NCBI GenBank assembly: GCA_029065825.1
Contig: JAIEHQ010000088.1
Span: 1-9,430, forward strand
DNA length: 9,430 nt
Origin: Alistipes sp.
GTDB lineage: Bacteria > Bacteroidota > Bacteroidia > Bacteroidales > Rikenellaceae
Reading direction: 5' to 3'
The notes beneath the pieces are model-generated. The model worked only from the letters and a program-made list of their open reading frames with translations. It made no database searches and was not told the DNA's origin. Position numbers and translations under genes: made by a program. Positions 1 through 7,110 of the stretch are shown piece by piece. The number at the start of each line of letters is the position of its first letter. The stretch's first letter is position 1.

Positions 1-1
1 C

Positions 2-106
2 TACGTCTGCACGGCCCGCGCGCCGAAGTGCGCCGAATGCGGCATCTCCACCTGGTGCCGCAAATTCGCCGACGACCGCAAGCGTACGGCCGACATGGAG
101 CGATAA
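2..106 (+). CDS. nth: Endonuclease III, C-terminal end (partial)
   Basis: Base-excision repair DNA glycosylase/AP lyase that removes oxidised pyrimidines; only the last 34 codons and the TAA (104-106) are in the window. The visible peptide has four cysteines spaced C-x6-C-x2-C-x5-C (residues 3, 10, 13 and 19 of the fragment), which is the 4Fe-4S cluster loop shared by Nth and MutY. The protein ends 15 residues after the last cysteine, as Nth does; MutY would continue for a further C-terminal domain of about 100 residues, so Nth is preferred. The reading frame is open to the left edge of the window. It sits 197 nt upstream of murC, with a hairpin just after the stop, so it is probably a separate transcription unit. 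The family call rests on the cysteine pattern and length alone, because the catalytic Lys/Asp and the HhH motif lie outside the window. Confidence 0.85.
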   Translation, partial: YVCTARAPKCAECGISTWCRKFADDRKRTADMER

Positions 107-108
107 CG

Positions 109-130
109 CCGGCACGAGCGGAAGTGCCGG
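109..130 (+). terminator. Hairpin just after nth, possible terminator
   Basis: A perfect 7-bp GC-rich inverted repeat, CCGGCAC (109-115) and GTGCCGG (124-130), with an 8-nt loop, begins 3 nt after the nth stop codon. The position suits a transcript end, but there is no T-run after the stem, so it is not a classical intrinsic terminator. It may instead stabilise the mRNA 3' end. Confidence 0.35.
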
Positions 131-169
131 AGATCCTGCCCCGGCCGCAGCGGACGGAGCAGCCGCCGG

Positions 170-188
170 CGGGCGATTCTTTCGCCCG
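170..188 (+). other. Short hairpin in the nth-murC intergenic region
   Basis: Inverted repeat CGGGCGA (170-176) / TCGCCCG (182-188) with a 5-nt loop. It lies just upstream of the candidate murC promoter and has no T-tract on either strand, so it is recorded only as possible RNA or DNA structure. The rest of the 197-nt gap (107-303) shows no open frame that looks like a gene; a further weak 5-bp stem pairs 258-262 with 270-274. Confidence 0.3.
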
Positions 189-216
189 GAAAAGCGGATA
201 TTTGCATCGGAACGTA

Positions 217-224
217 TAATTTTG
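217..224 (+). promoter_or_regulatory. Candidate -7 box for the murC-ftsZ operon
   Basis: TAATTTTG matches the Bacteroidota -7 consensus TAnnTTTG and sits in the only AT-rich part of the nth-murC gap, about 80 nt before the murC start. The -33 partner is poor: a TTTG at 201-204 is only 12 nt upstream, where about 19-21 nt is usual. The box overlaps a perfect dyad, TTTTGC (220-225) / GCAAAA (230-235) with a 4-nt loop, which could be an operator or the start of a leader hairpin. Two TTTGCA copies (201-206 and 221-226) are 20 nt apart. The evidence is the motif match and the location only. Confidence 0.4.
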
Positions 225-303
225 CAACCGCAAAACAGGTTCCGCACCGGAACGCCGGTCCGTCCCCCGCGGACGCACCCGGCCAAAAACGCGAACAACG
301 GAC

Positions 304-1689
304 ATGAAAGAGTTTTCGAACGTATATTTCCTCGGGATCGGAGGCATCGGCATGAGCGCCCTGGCCCGCTATTTCCTGCACGAAGGCAAACGGGTCGCGG
401 GATACGACCGCGTGCGCACGCCGCTGACCGAACGGCTCGAAGCCGAAGGCGCCGACATCCACTACGAAGAGCGGGCGGAGGCGATTCCCGCCCCGTTCGA
501 CGACCCGCAGACGACGATCGTGGTCTATACGCCCGCCGTGCCGGCCGACCACGCCGAACTGCGCCACTTCGAACGCGAAGGGTTCGAGGTGGTCAAGCGC
601 TCGCAGATGCTGGGCTACCTGAGCCGGGGCAAGTTCGTGCTGGCGATCGCCGGGACGCACGGCAAAACCACCACTACGACCCTCACGGCCTGGCTCGACC
701 ACGAGGCGGCGGGAGGCGGCAGCGCCTTCCTGGGGGGCGTGTCGCGCAACTTCGACAGCAACCTGGTGCTCGGCGCAGGCGACCGCCTGGCCGTCGAAGC
801 CGACGAATTCGACCGCTCGTTCCTGCGGCTCTCGCCCGATGTGGCGGTCATTACCTCGGCCGATGCCGACCATCTGGACATCTACGGCACCCACGAGGCG
901 CTGCGCGAAGCCTTCTCGCAGTTCATCGCCCGCATCCGGCCGGGCGGGGCGCTGGTGCTCAAGCAGGGGGTCGATCTGCGGATCGACAACCCCGGCATCG
1001 CATGCTACCGCTACGCCTACGATACCCCCTGCGACTTCTACGCCCGCAACATCGCGCTGCTCAACGGGGGACGCTACCGCTTCGATCTGGTCACACCCTC
1101 CGCGACGATCGAAGACTGCACGCTCGGAATCCCGGGCTGGGTCAATATCGAAAACGCCATCGCAGCCGTCGCAGCCCTCTGGTGCGCCTCCGAACGCGAC
1201 GGGATCCCGTTCGATGCGGCGCGCGTGCGGGAGGCGCTCGCCTCGTTCGAAGGGGTGAAACGGCGTTTCGAATGCTATCTGAATACTCCCCGGCAGGTAT
1301 ATATCGACGACTATGCCCACCACCCGCGCGAGCTGGCGGCGGCCATCACGTCGGTCAAGCGCATGTTCCCCGGACGACGGCTCACGGCGCTCTTCCAGCC
1401 CCACCTCTACACCCGCACCCGCGACTTCTACCGGGAGTTCGCCGAGGCGCTATCCCATGCCGACGAGGTGCTGCTGCTGCCGATCTACCCCGCGCGCGAG
1501 GAGCCGATCGAAGGGATCGACTCGCAGATGATCGGCCGCCTGCTGACGGTGCCCTGGCAGCTCTGCGAGCGCGAAGAGCTGGCCGCGAGGATCGGCTCGA
1601 TGCCGACCGACGTGGTGGTCAGCTTCGGTGCGGGCAACATCGATGCCTGCTGCGAGGCGCTGGCCGAAACCCTGCGCCGCAAGGCCTGA
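304..1689 (+). CDS. murC: UDP-N-acetylmuramate--L-alanine ligase
   Basis: Cytoplasmic Mur ligase that joins L-Ala to UDP-MurNAc using ATP, the first step in building the peptidoglycan stem peptide. It has 461 residues, a normal length for the family. The N-terminal UDP-binding Rossmann domain opens with GIGGIGMSAL (11-20). The ATP P-loop is GTHGKTTTTT (117-126). The central domain shows EADEFDRSF (165-173) and SADADHLDIYG (185-195). The C-terminal domain shows FEGVKRRFE (315-323), DDYAHHP (335-341), FQPHLYTRTRDF (364-375) and GAGNID (442-447). DDYAHHP together with the L-Ala ligase form of the P-loop region separates it from MurD, MurE, MurF and Mpl. The ATG at 304 places the Rossmann motif at the usual distance from the N terminus; an overlapping open frame from 222 encodes Arg/Pro-rich nonsense. 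ftsQ follows after 46 nt. In many Bacteroidota murG lies directly upstream; here nth does. Confidence 0.97.
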   Translation: MKEFSNVYFLGIGGIGMSALARYFLHEGKRVAGYDRVRTPLTERLEAEGADIHYEERAEAIPAPFDDPQTTIVVYTPAVPADHAELRHFEREGFEVVKRSQMLGYLSRGKFVLAIAGTHGKTTTTTLTAWLDHEAAGGGSAFLGGVSRNFDSNLVLGAGDRLAVEADEFDRSFLRLSPDVAVITSADADHLDIYGTHEALREAFSQFIARIRPGGALVLKQGVDLRIDNPGIACYRYAYDTPCDFYARNIALLNGGRYRFDLVTPSATIEDCTLGIPGWVNIENAIAAVAALWCASERDGIPFDAARVREALASFEGVKRRFECYLNTPRQVYIDDYAHHPRELAAAITSVKRMFPGRRLTALFQPHLYTRTRDFYREFAEALSHADEVLLLPIYPAREEPIEGIDSQMIGRLLTVPWQLCEREELAARIGSMPTDVVVSFGAGNIDACCEALAETLRRKA

Positions 1690-1735
1690 CGCACCGCGAC
1701 GACGGCTCCGCCCCGCAGCAAATCCGACGACGACA

Positions 1736-2833
1736 ATGAAAAAAATCGGCAAATACCTCTTTTTCGCACTGCTCTGGAGCGGTGTGGCAGCCTATTTGCT
1801 CTACGCTGCCGGCAAAGTCCGCCACCACCGCCGCGAACAGAAAGTCGAGCGGATCGAGGTCGAAATCGCCGACAGCACCTCGCAGCTGCGGCTGGTATCG
1901 GAAGCGGCCGTGCGCCGCTGGATCGCCCGCAGCGGCGTGAAGACCGTCGGAGAGCCGATCGAAAGCATCGACCTCGACTCGATCGAACGCACGATCGCCG
2001 CCAACGGCTTCGTGGCCGACGTGCGGGTGTCGGTCTCCTACGGCGGGGTGCTGCACGCCCGCATCGAGCAGCGCACGCCCCGCATGCGGCTGCTGCTGGA
2101 CGGATACAACGGTTACGTGACCGACCAAGGATACGCGTTCGCCGCCCCGCGCGCCTCGTCGGTTTATGTACCGGTGGTGACGGGTCCCTACCGGCCGCCC
2201 TTCCCGCCCTCCTACACGGGGCCCCTGGAGGAGTGCCGCCGCGAGCAGCTGCGCCGCATCGACGAGCGCATCGAGGCGCTCGAACGGGAAAAATACCCGC
2301 TCTACCGCCGCGAGCTGCAGAACGACGAAAACATCCGCGCCGTACGGCGCATGAGGGTGCGCAAAGGGTGGTTCGAATCCTCGGAGGCATTCGCCGAACG
2401 GGTGCGCGAGCTGCGCGGCCGCAAGGAGCAGCTGCGCCGCAAATACAGGTATGAGGCTCAGATGATTCAAGCCGAAATCGACAAAATATCGGCCCGGCAG
2501 GAATCGGAGCGGAGGCAACAAAAAATTTTGGAGAAAAGATACGAAGATTTCTCGAAACTCATTACCTTTGTAAAATGGATGGAGAGCGACGATTTCCGCC
2601 GGTCGGAGGTCGTCCAGATAACGGCCCGCAGCACGGCGAGCGGCGAACTGGAACTGGAGCTTACGCCCCGCAGCGGCAGCTTCACGATTCTCTTCGGCTC
2701 CCCGGACGATGCCGAACGGAAATTCGACAAGCTGATCCGCTTCTACCGCGAAGGGCTTTCGCGTGCGGGATGGGACCGTTACAAAACCATCGACCTGAGG
2801 TTCCGGGGGCAGATCGTCTGCTCGGAACGCTGA
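1736..2833 (+). CDS. ftsQ: Cell division protein FtsQ with a large charged insertion
   Basis: Bitopic divisome protein linking early ring components to the septal wall synthases. It has 365 residues, whereas Bacteroidota FtsQ proteins are, as I recall, about 240-260. Visible parts: a short basic N terminus, one membrane helix (about 7-25), and an extracytoplasmic region. The first part of that region (about 35-112) looks like a POTRA-type domain, and a beta-domain start follows with GYVTDQGYAF (126-135) and YVPVVTG (144-150). A very charged Arg/Glu/Lys stretch (about 161-272) then interrupts the beta domain. The family pattern resumes with ITFVKWMESDDF (276-287), LELTPRSGSFTILFG (307-321) and a C terminus ending RFRGQIVC (355-362). 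The ATG at 1736 was chosen because it puts the basic residues and membrane helix at the N terminus; upstream in-frame starts (for example 1628) would overlap murC and add Arg/Pro-rich sequence. It is 46 nt after murC and 32 nt before ftsA. Confidence 0.9.
   Translation: MKKIGKYLFFALLWSGVAAYLLYAAGKVRHHRREQKVERIEVEIADSTSQLRLVSEAAVRRWIARSGVKTVGEPIESIDLDSIERTIAANGFVADVRVSVSYGGVLHARIEQRTPRMRLLLDGYNGYVTDQGYAFAAPRASSVYVPVVTGPYRPPFPPSYTGPLEECRREQLRRIDERIEALEREKYPLYRRELQNDENIRAVRRMRVRKGWFESSEAFAERVRELRGRKEQLRRKYRYEAQMIQAEIDKISARQESERRQQKILEKRYEDFSKLITFVKWMESDDFRRSEVVQITARSTASGELELELTPRSGSFTILFGSPDDAERKFDKLIRFYREGLSRAGWDRYKTIDLRFRGQIVCSER
2441..2580 (+). other. AT-rich, rare-codon patch inside ftsQ
   Basis: By hand count this 140-nt stretch has 57 G/C bases (about 41 %), clearly below the surrounding coding sequence. 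It uses codons that are scarce elsewhere in the window (AGG, AGA, AAA, ATA, TTG). It encodes the last part of the FtsQ charged insertion and its junction with the conserved C-terminal part. TACCTTTG at 2563-2570 matches the -7 consensus TAnnTTTG, but no TTTG is present about 20 nt upstream; the nearest, at 2527-2530, is 32 nt away. It could be the trace of an acquired or expanded segment, or house an internal promoter for ftsA-ftsZ. The composition is seen directly; both explanations are inference. Confidence 0.5.
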
Positions 2834-2865
2834 TTTTCGAAACGAAAAAAGTTAGATAACGCGCT

Positions 2866-4452
2866 GTGGAAAAGAAAAACTATACGGTAGTCATCGACCT
2901 CGGTTCGTCGAACGTGGTGGTCGCCGTCGCCACCCGGGACGAGGAGGGAAGCCTCGATGTCGAAGCCATCGTCTCCAAACCGGTCGAAGGGGTCAATGCG
3001 GGCCGGATCGTCAATATCGAACAGGCGGGCAGTGCCATCCGCGAAGCGGTGACCGAACTCGAAAACGACTTCGGCATACGCATCACGGAGGCTTATGCGG
3101 GCATCTCGGGCGAGTTCGTCCGCTGCGCCTGCCACACCGACCACGTGTTCACGCTCGACCCCCAGAACGGAGTGAACCAAAGCGACGTGGACGCTCTGTT
3201 CGACCGCATGCGCAACGTGCAGGCACCCGACGACGAGGTCATCGTGGAGCGCATTCCGCAGCTCTACCTGCTCGACGACCACGAGGAGGTACGCAATCCG
3301 GTCGGCTCCTTCTGCCGCCGGCTCTCCTCGACCTTCAACTTCATCCTCTGCGACAAGACGCCGCTCCAGCGGCTCGACATGGCGCTGCGCCGGCTCGGCA
3401 TCCGCACCCTGGGCATCTTCCCCAATGTGCTGGCCACCCCCGAGGCGGTGCTCTCGGACGAGGAGAAGGAGGAGGGCGTAGCGGTGGTCGATCTGGGCGG
3501 CGGCGTGACCGACGTGACAGTGTACTACCGGGGCATGGTCCGCTATGCGGCCTCCATCCCGATGGGAGCCAAGGCCATCAACCGCGACATACGCTCACAG
3601 AGCATCCCCGAAAAGCATGTCGAGAGCCTCAAGTGCAAATACGGATCGGCGGTAGCCGACCTGGCTCCGGAGGACAAGCTGATCCGCGTCAGCGGCCGCA
3701 CGATCCGCGAGTCGAAAACCATTCTGCTGCGCAACCTGGCGACGGTCATCGAGTCCCGGGCGATGGACATCGTGGATTTCGTCCGGCAGGAGATCGAGGA
3801 TTCGGGCTGCGCCGACAAACTGGCCTACGGCATCGTGCTGACGGGCGGATCGGCCCAGCTGAAGGACCTCGACGAACTCTTCCGCCGCGCCACGGGCATG
3901 GAGGTGCGCGTGGCATCGGCCGAAACGGGCTTCAACGAACAGAGCTGCGAACGACTCTCCGACCCGGCATACGCAACGGCGGCCGGACTGCTGCTCCGGG
4001 GCATGTGGGCAGGTCCCTGCAACATCATCGAGAACAAGAACCGCCTCGCCTCGCGGCAACCCGAGAAGAGCGCGGCAGCGCCCGCCGCACAACCGGCACC
4101 GCACCCGACCGCATCGCAGCCGATACCGCCCTACACCCCCTCGCGCCCGGCAGCAAGCACGCCGCGTCCGCCCTATCCGCAGACGCGCCCCGAGCCGCAG
4201 CGTCCGGAGCAGCACGCACCCGCCGAACGGCCCGCACAGCCGTTCCCCCCGCAACCCGGCCGGCCGGTCCAGCCGACCGCACCCCGCGAGGAGCCGGCAC
4301 CCCAGGCACCGGAGCAAGAGAAGGCCGACCAGGGAGAGGAGTTCTCCTATCCGGACCCGACGAAGAAAGAGCGCAACTGGAAAAATATCTTCAAGAAGAC
4401 GCTCGAAAAGATCAACGAAGGCTTCAACGCCGCTGACGACGAAGAGATTTAA
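2866..4452 (+). CDS. ftsA: Cell division protein FtsA
   Basis: Actin-fold ATPase that tethers FtsZ filaments to the cytoplasmic membrane and recruits later divisome proteins. It has 528 residues, longer than the roughly 420 of E. coli FtsA. Nucleotide-site motifs are phosphate-1 DLGSSNVVVA (11-20), phosphate-2 VDLGGGVTDVTVY (208-220) and adenosine GIVLTGGSAQLKDL (322-335). The 1C subdomain lies between them, roughly residues 84-165. A proline/alanine-rich linker (about 403-485) follows the fold, and the protein ends in a likely amphipathic helix, NWKNIFKKTLEKINEGF (504-520), the expected membrane-targeting tail. The start is GTG: an in-frame TAA at 2857-2859 rules out any earlier start, and the phosphate-1 motif needs this N terminus. 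The 32 nt before it are A-rich with no Shine-Dalgarno sequence, as is usual in Bacteroidota, and hold a small dyad TTTTCG/CGAAAA (2834-2848). ftsZ follows 3 nt after the stop. Confidence 0.96.
   Translation: MEKKNYTVVIDLGSSNVVVAVATRDEEGSLDVEAIVSKPVEGVNAGRIVNIEQAGSAIREAVTELENDFGIRITEAYAGISGEFVRCACHTDHVFTLDPQNGVNQSDVDALFDRMRNVQAPDDEVIVERIPQLYLLDDHEEVRNPVGSFCRRLSSTFNFILCDKTPLQRLDMALRRLGIRTLGIFPNVLATPEAVLSDEEKEEGVAVVDLGGGVTDVTVYYRGMVRYAASIPMGAKAINRDIRSQSIPEKHVESLKCKYGSAVADLAPEDKLIRVSGRTIRESKTILLRNLATVIESRAMDIVDFVRQEIEDSGCADKLAYGIVLTGGSAQLKDLDELFRRATGMEVRVASAETGFNEQSCERLSDPAYATAAGLLLRGMWAGPCNIIENKNRLASRQPEKSAAAPAAQPAPHPTASQPIPPYTPSRPAASTPRPPYPQTRPEPQRPEQHAPAERPAQPFPPQPGRPVQPTAPREEPAPQAPEQEKADQGEEFSYPDPTKKERNWKNIFKKTLEKINEGFNAADDEEI
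4072..4320 (+). repeat. Region encoding the proline-rich linker of FtsA
   Basis: Codes for FtsA residues of about 403-485, a low-complexity Pro/Ala/Gln/Arg segment with scattered PxxP-type spacing but no exact tandem unit. It is predicted to be disordered and separates the actin-like fold from the C-terminal membrane helix. Confidence 0.6.
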
Positions 4453-4455
4453 CCC

Positions 4456-5811
4456 ATGAGCAACGAATACAGAGCAATCGACGATATGAACGAGGATGTC
4501 ATGACCCAGCTGTCCGCCACACGCGGAAGTTCCTCCATCATCATGGTGGTGGGCGTAGGCGGCGCGGGCGGCAATGCCGTGAACCACATGTGGAACCTCG
4601 GCATCGAAGGGGTCGATTTCATGGTCTGCAATACCGACCAGCAGGCACTCGACAAAAGCCCCGTGCAGCTGAAGATCCAGCTGGGCAGCGAGGGTCTGGG
4701 TGCAGGCAACGATCCCGAAAACGGCCGCCGGGCAGCCATCGAATCGCTCGACGTGGTGCGCCAGCGCTTCGAGGCATCGGGCACCAAGATGGTCTTCATC
4801 ACGGCCGGCATGGGCGGCGGCACCGGCACCGGCGCTTCGCCCGTGATCGCGAAGCTGGCCAAGGAGATGGGCCTCCTCACGGTGGGCATCGTCACTTCGC
4901 CGCTGGCGGTCGAGGGACCGATCCGCTACGACCAGGCATTCCGGGGCATCGAGGAGCTGCGCCAGAATGTCGATTCGCTGCTGATAATCAACAACGAAAA
5001 CATTCTCGAGATCTACGGCCGCCTGGCACTCAAGCAGGCCTTCGGCAAGGCCGACGACATTCTGGCCGCCGCAGCCAAGGGCATTGCCGAGATCATCACC
5101 GTCAAGAGCGACCTGGTAAACGTCGATTTCGCCGATGTCTCGAAGGTCATGCGCGAGAGCGGCCGCGCCCACATGAGCGTCGCGACGGCCGAAGGAGACA
5201 ACCGCGCCGAGGCCGCCGCCGAAGCGGCGCTGCACTCGCCGCTGCTCGACCACAACCTCATCAGCGGCGCACGCGACATACTGATCAACATTTCGGTGGC
5301 CAACGCCGACGAACTGATGTACGAAGAGGTGGTGCGGATTCTGGAGTACATTCAGTCGCACGCCAGCGTGGAGGACGTATCGGGCAACGTGCACAATGCC
5401 AATATCATCTGGGGTACGAGCGAAAAGCCCCAGCTGGGATCGGCCATCGAGCTGGTGGTGGTGGCCACCGGATTCGACGAGGCACGCGACCGGCAGATCG
5501 TCCCGCCGGCACGGACCGTCACGCAGCCCGGCAGCGAACCGGCCGAGAAGAGCGCAGCCGAGCCGCTCGCGCGGACAGCCAAAGGTACGGCCGCACCGCA
5601 GCCCCAGCCGGCCGAGCAGGTCGTTCTGGGCGAAAAATCGACCCGCTACCGCAACATCGAGGAGATCCTCTCCAAACCCGCCTACCAGACCCGGAAAGCA
5701 CAGTTCGTCACAGTCTCCGAGGTTCCCCCCGGACGCAAGGAGCCGTCGCGCGAGGAGCGCCCCGCCGCCCCCGAGGGCAACGACGAGCGCAGCGAAACGA
5801 TGCCCGAATAA
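4456..5811 (+). CDS. ftsZ: Cell division protein FtsZ
   Basis: Tubulin-like GTPase that polymerises into the division ring. It has 451 residues. Motifs in order: GVGGAGGN (33-40), NTDQQAL (59-65), the tubulin signature GGGTGTG (120-126), and the T7 synergy loop NVDFADV (222-228), which carries the catalytic Asp. The globular part ends near residue 340. A disordered Pro/Ala/Glu-rich linker follows, then RNIEEILSKPAYQTRK (399-414), which resembles the Bacteroidota C-terminal peptide that contacts FtsA ('PAY' plus basic residues). Some 37 charged residues come after it. The ATG at 4456 lies 3 nt after the ftsA stop and in the same frame, so the two are almost certainly co-transcribed and probably translationally coupled. 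The N-terminal extension before the GTPase fold is about 25 residues. The next gene begins about 50 nt after the stop, with no terminator visible between them. Confidence 0.98.
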   Translation: MSNEYRAIDDMNEDVMTQLSATRGSSSIIMVVGVGGAGGNAVNHMWNLGIEGVDFMVCNTDQQALDKSPVQLKIQLGSEGLGAGNDPENGRRAAIESLDVVRQRFEASGTKMVFITAGMGGGTGTGASPVIAKLAKEMGLLTVGIVTSPLAVEGPIRYDQAFRGIEELRQNVDSLLIINNENILEIYGRLALKQAFGKADDILAAAAKGIAEIITVKSDLVNVDFADVSKVMRESGRAHMSVATAEGDNRAEAAAEAALHSPLLDHNLISGARDILINISVANADELMYEEVVRILEYIQSHASVEDVSGNVHNANIIWGTSEKPQLGSAIELVVVATGFDEARDRQIVPPARTVTQPGSEPAEKSAAEPLARTAKGTAAPQPQPAEQVVLGEKSTRYRNIEEILSKPAYQTRKAQFVTVSEVPPGRKEPSREERPAAPEGNDERSETMPE

Positions 5812-5862
5812 CCGAAAAACCGCCCCGCATTGGAACCGAGCGCAGCTTTCGTATTTCACGGC

Positions 5863-7110
5863 ATGACACCCCACATCTGGGTGTTGTGCGGCATCACGTT
5901 GCTTCTGCTGTCGGTATCGGCCCTGGTATCGGGTTCCGAAACCGCCTTCTTCTCGCTGTCGGCCAACGACGTGCGCGCGCTGAAAAAGAGCGGCTCGTCG
6001 AACGCCCAGACGATTCTCTCGCTGCTGGGCAGGGTCGATCTGCTGCTGGCCACGATCCTGGTGGTCAATAACCTGGTCAATATCTGCATCGTCATCCTCT
6101 CGTCGAACATCATCGACGCGCTCTTCACGTTCGCCCGATTCGAATTCCTGGTCAAGAGCGTGCTGGTAACCTTCCTGCTGCTGCTCTTCGGCGAGATCCT
6201 CCCCAAAGTGGCCGCCCAGACCATGCCGATGCGCTTCGCCGGGTTCGTCGCCCGCCCGATGGCGGTGCTGCAAACGATCTTCTACCCGCTCTCCTACCTG
6301 CTGATGCACACGGGCTCGCGCCTCTGCCGCAAGGCGGCGCACCGGCAGGAGATCTCGATCGACGAACTGGCCGACGCGATCGACATGACCCACACCAGCT
6401 CGAAAGAGGAGCACGGCATGCTCTCGGGCATCGTCAGCTTCGTCAATACGGAGGTGCAGGAGATCATGAAGCCCCGGGTCGATATGACGGCCATCGCACT
6501 CACGGACCCCTACGAGCAGGTCAAGCAGACGATCATCAACTCCGGATTCTCGCGCATTCCGGTCTATGAAGGCGACCTGGACAACATCCGGGGCACGCTC
6601 TACGTCAAGGACCTGCTGCCCCATATCAACCAGAGCGACGAATTCGGCTGGCAGCAGCTGATCCGCAAACCCTATTTCGTTCCCGAGCACAAGAAGATCA
6701 ACGACCTGCTGGAGGATTTCCAGGCCAAGAAGATCCACATGGCGATCGTGGTCGATGAGTACGGATCGACGCAGGGACTCGTATCGCTCGAAGACATCAT
6801 CGAAGAGGTGGTCGGCGAGATCTCCGACGAAAGCGACACCGACGAGGCGCTCTACACGCGTCTCGACGCGAACACCTACCTCTTCGACGGCAAGACCCAC
6901 ATCGTCGATTTCGAACGGATCGTCGAGATCGACGAAGACACCTTCGCCGACGTAAAGGGGCGCGCCGAGACGCTCGCGGGGCTGATGCTCGAGCTGCGGT
7001 GCGACTTCCTCAAGAAAGGCGACACGGTCACGGCGCACGGCATCCGCTTCGTCGTCCACCACGTCGAAGGCCACCGCATCGACAAGATCAAGGTAATCCT
7101 GCATGAATAA
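5863..7110 (+). CDS. gldE: GldE-like CNNM/CBS-domain membrane protein
   Basis: Inner-membrane protein of the HlyC/CorC (CNNM) family. Bacteroidota members are called GldE after their role beside GldD in gliding in Flavobacterium, but they occur in non-gliding species too, so the function here is unknown; ion transport is a family-level guess. With the ATG at 5863 it has 415 residues. The N-terminal DUF21/CNNM domain has hydrophobic segments near 5-22, 57-85, 96-112 and 130-150, and the family motifs SGSETAFFSL (23-32), LVVNNLVNI (67-75) and FGEILPK (109-115). A CBS pair follows (about 201-252 and 270-325; 'MKPRVDM' 202-208, 'VVDEYG' 296-301). The C-terminal CorC/HlyC domain spans about 330-412. 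A TTG at 5830 would add 11 residues; ATG is preferred because it starts directly at the first membrane helix. It follows ftsZ by 51 nt and overlaps the next gene by 8 nt. The CNNM/CBS family is certain; the GldE label is less so. Confidence 0.8.
   Translation: MTPHIWVLCGITLLLLSVSALVSGSETAFFSLSANDVRALKKSGSSNAQTILSLLGRVDLLLATILVVNNLVNICIVILSSNIIDALFTFARFEFLVKSVLVTFLLLLFGEILPKVAAQTMPMRFAGFVARPMAVLQTIFYPLSYLLMHTGSRLCRKAAHRQEISIDELADAIDMTHTSSKEEHGMLSGIVSFVNTEVQEIMKPRVDMTAIALTDPYEQVKQTIINSGFSRIPVYEGDLDNIRGTLYVKDLLPHINQSDEFGWQQLIRKPYFVPEHKKINDLLEDFQAKKIHMAIVVDEYGSTQGLVSLEDIIEEVVGEISDESDTDEALYTRLDANTYLFDGKTHIVDFERIVEIDEDTFADVKGRAETLAGLMLELRCDFLKKGDTVTAHGIRFVVHHVEGHRIDKIKVILHE

Noticed and set aside
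1..1404. A 467-codon minus-strand open frame opposite murC
   Set aside because: It is in register with murC codons, the same codon-bias shadow, and has no motif.
1628..1735. Extended N terminus for FtsQ starting at 1628
   Set aside because: It would overlap murC by 62 nt and add 36 Arg/Pro-rich residues before a normal FtsQ N terminus.
222..1739. A 505-codon + strand frame overlapping murC
   Set aside because: Arg/Pro/Gly-rich translation typical of an off-frame reading of GC-rich DNA; murC in the other frame has all its motifs.
2834..2848. TTTTCG/CGAAAA dyad between ftsQ and ftsA as a terminator or operator
   Set aside because: A 6-bp AT-rich stem with a 3-nt loop in a 32-nt operon gap can arise by chance; it is noted only under ftsA.
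4590..6071. A 493-codon + strand frame overlapping ftsZ and gldE
   Set aside because: Arg/His/Gly-rich off-frame translation without domains; it is incompatible with the well-supported ftsZ and gldE.
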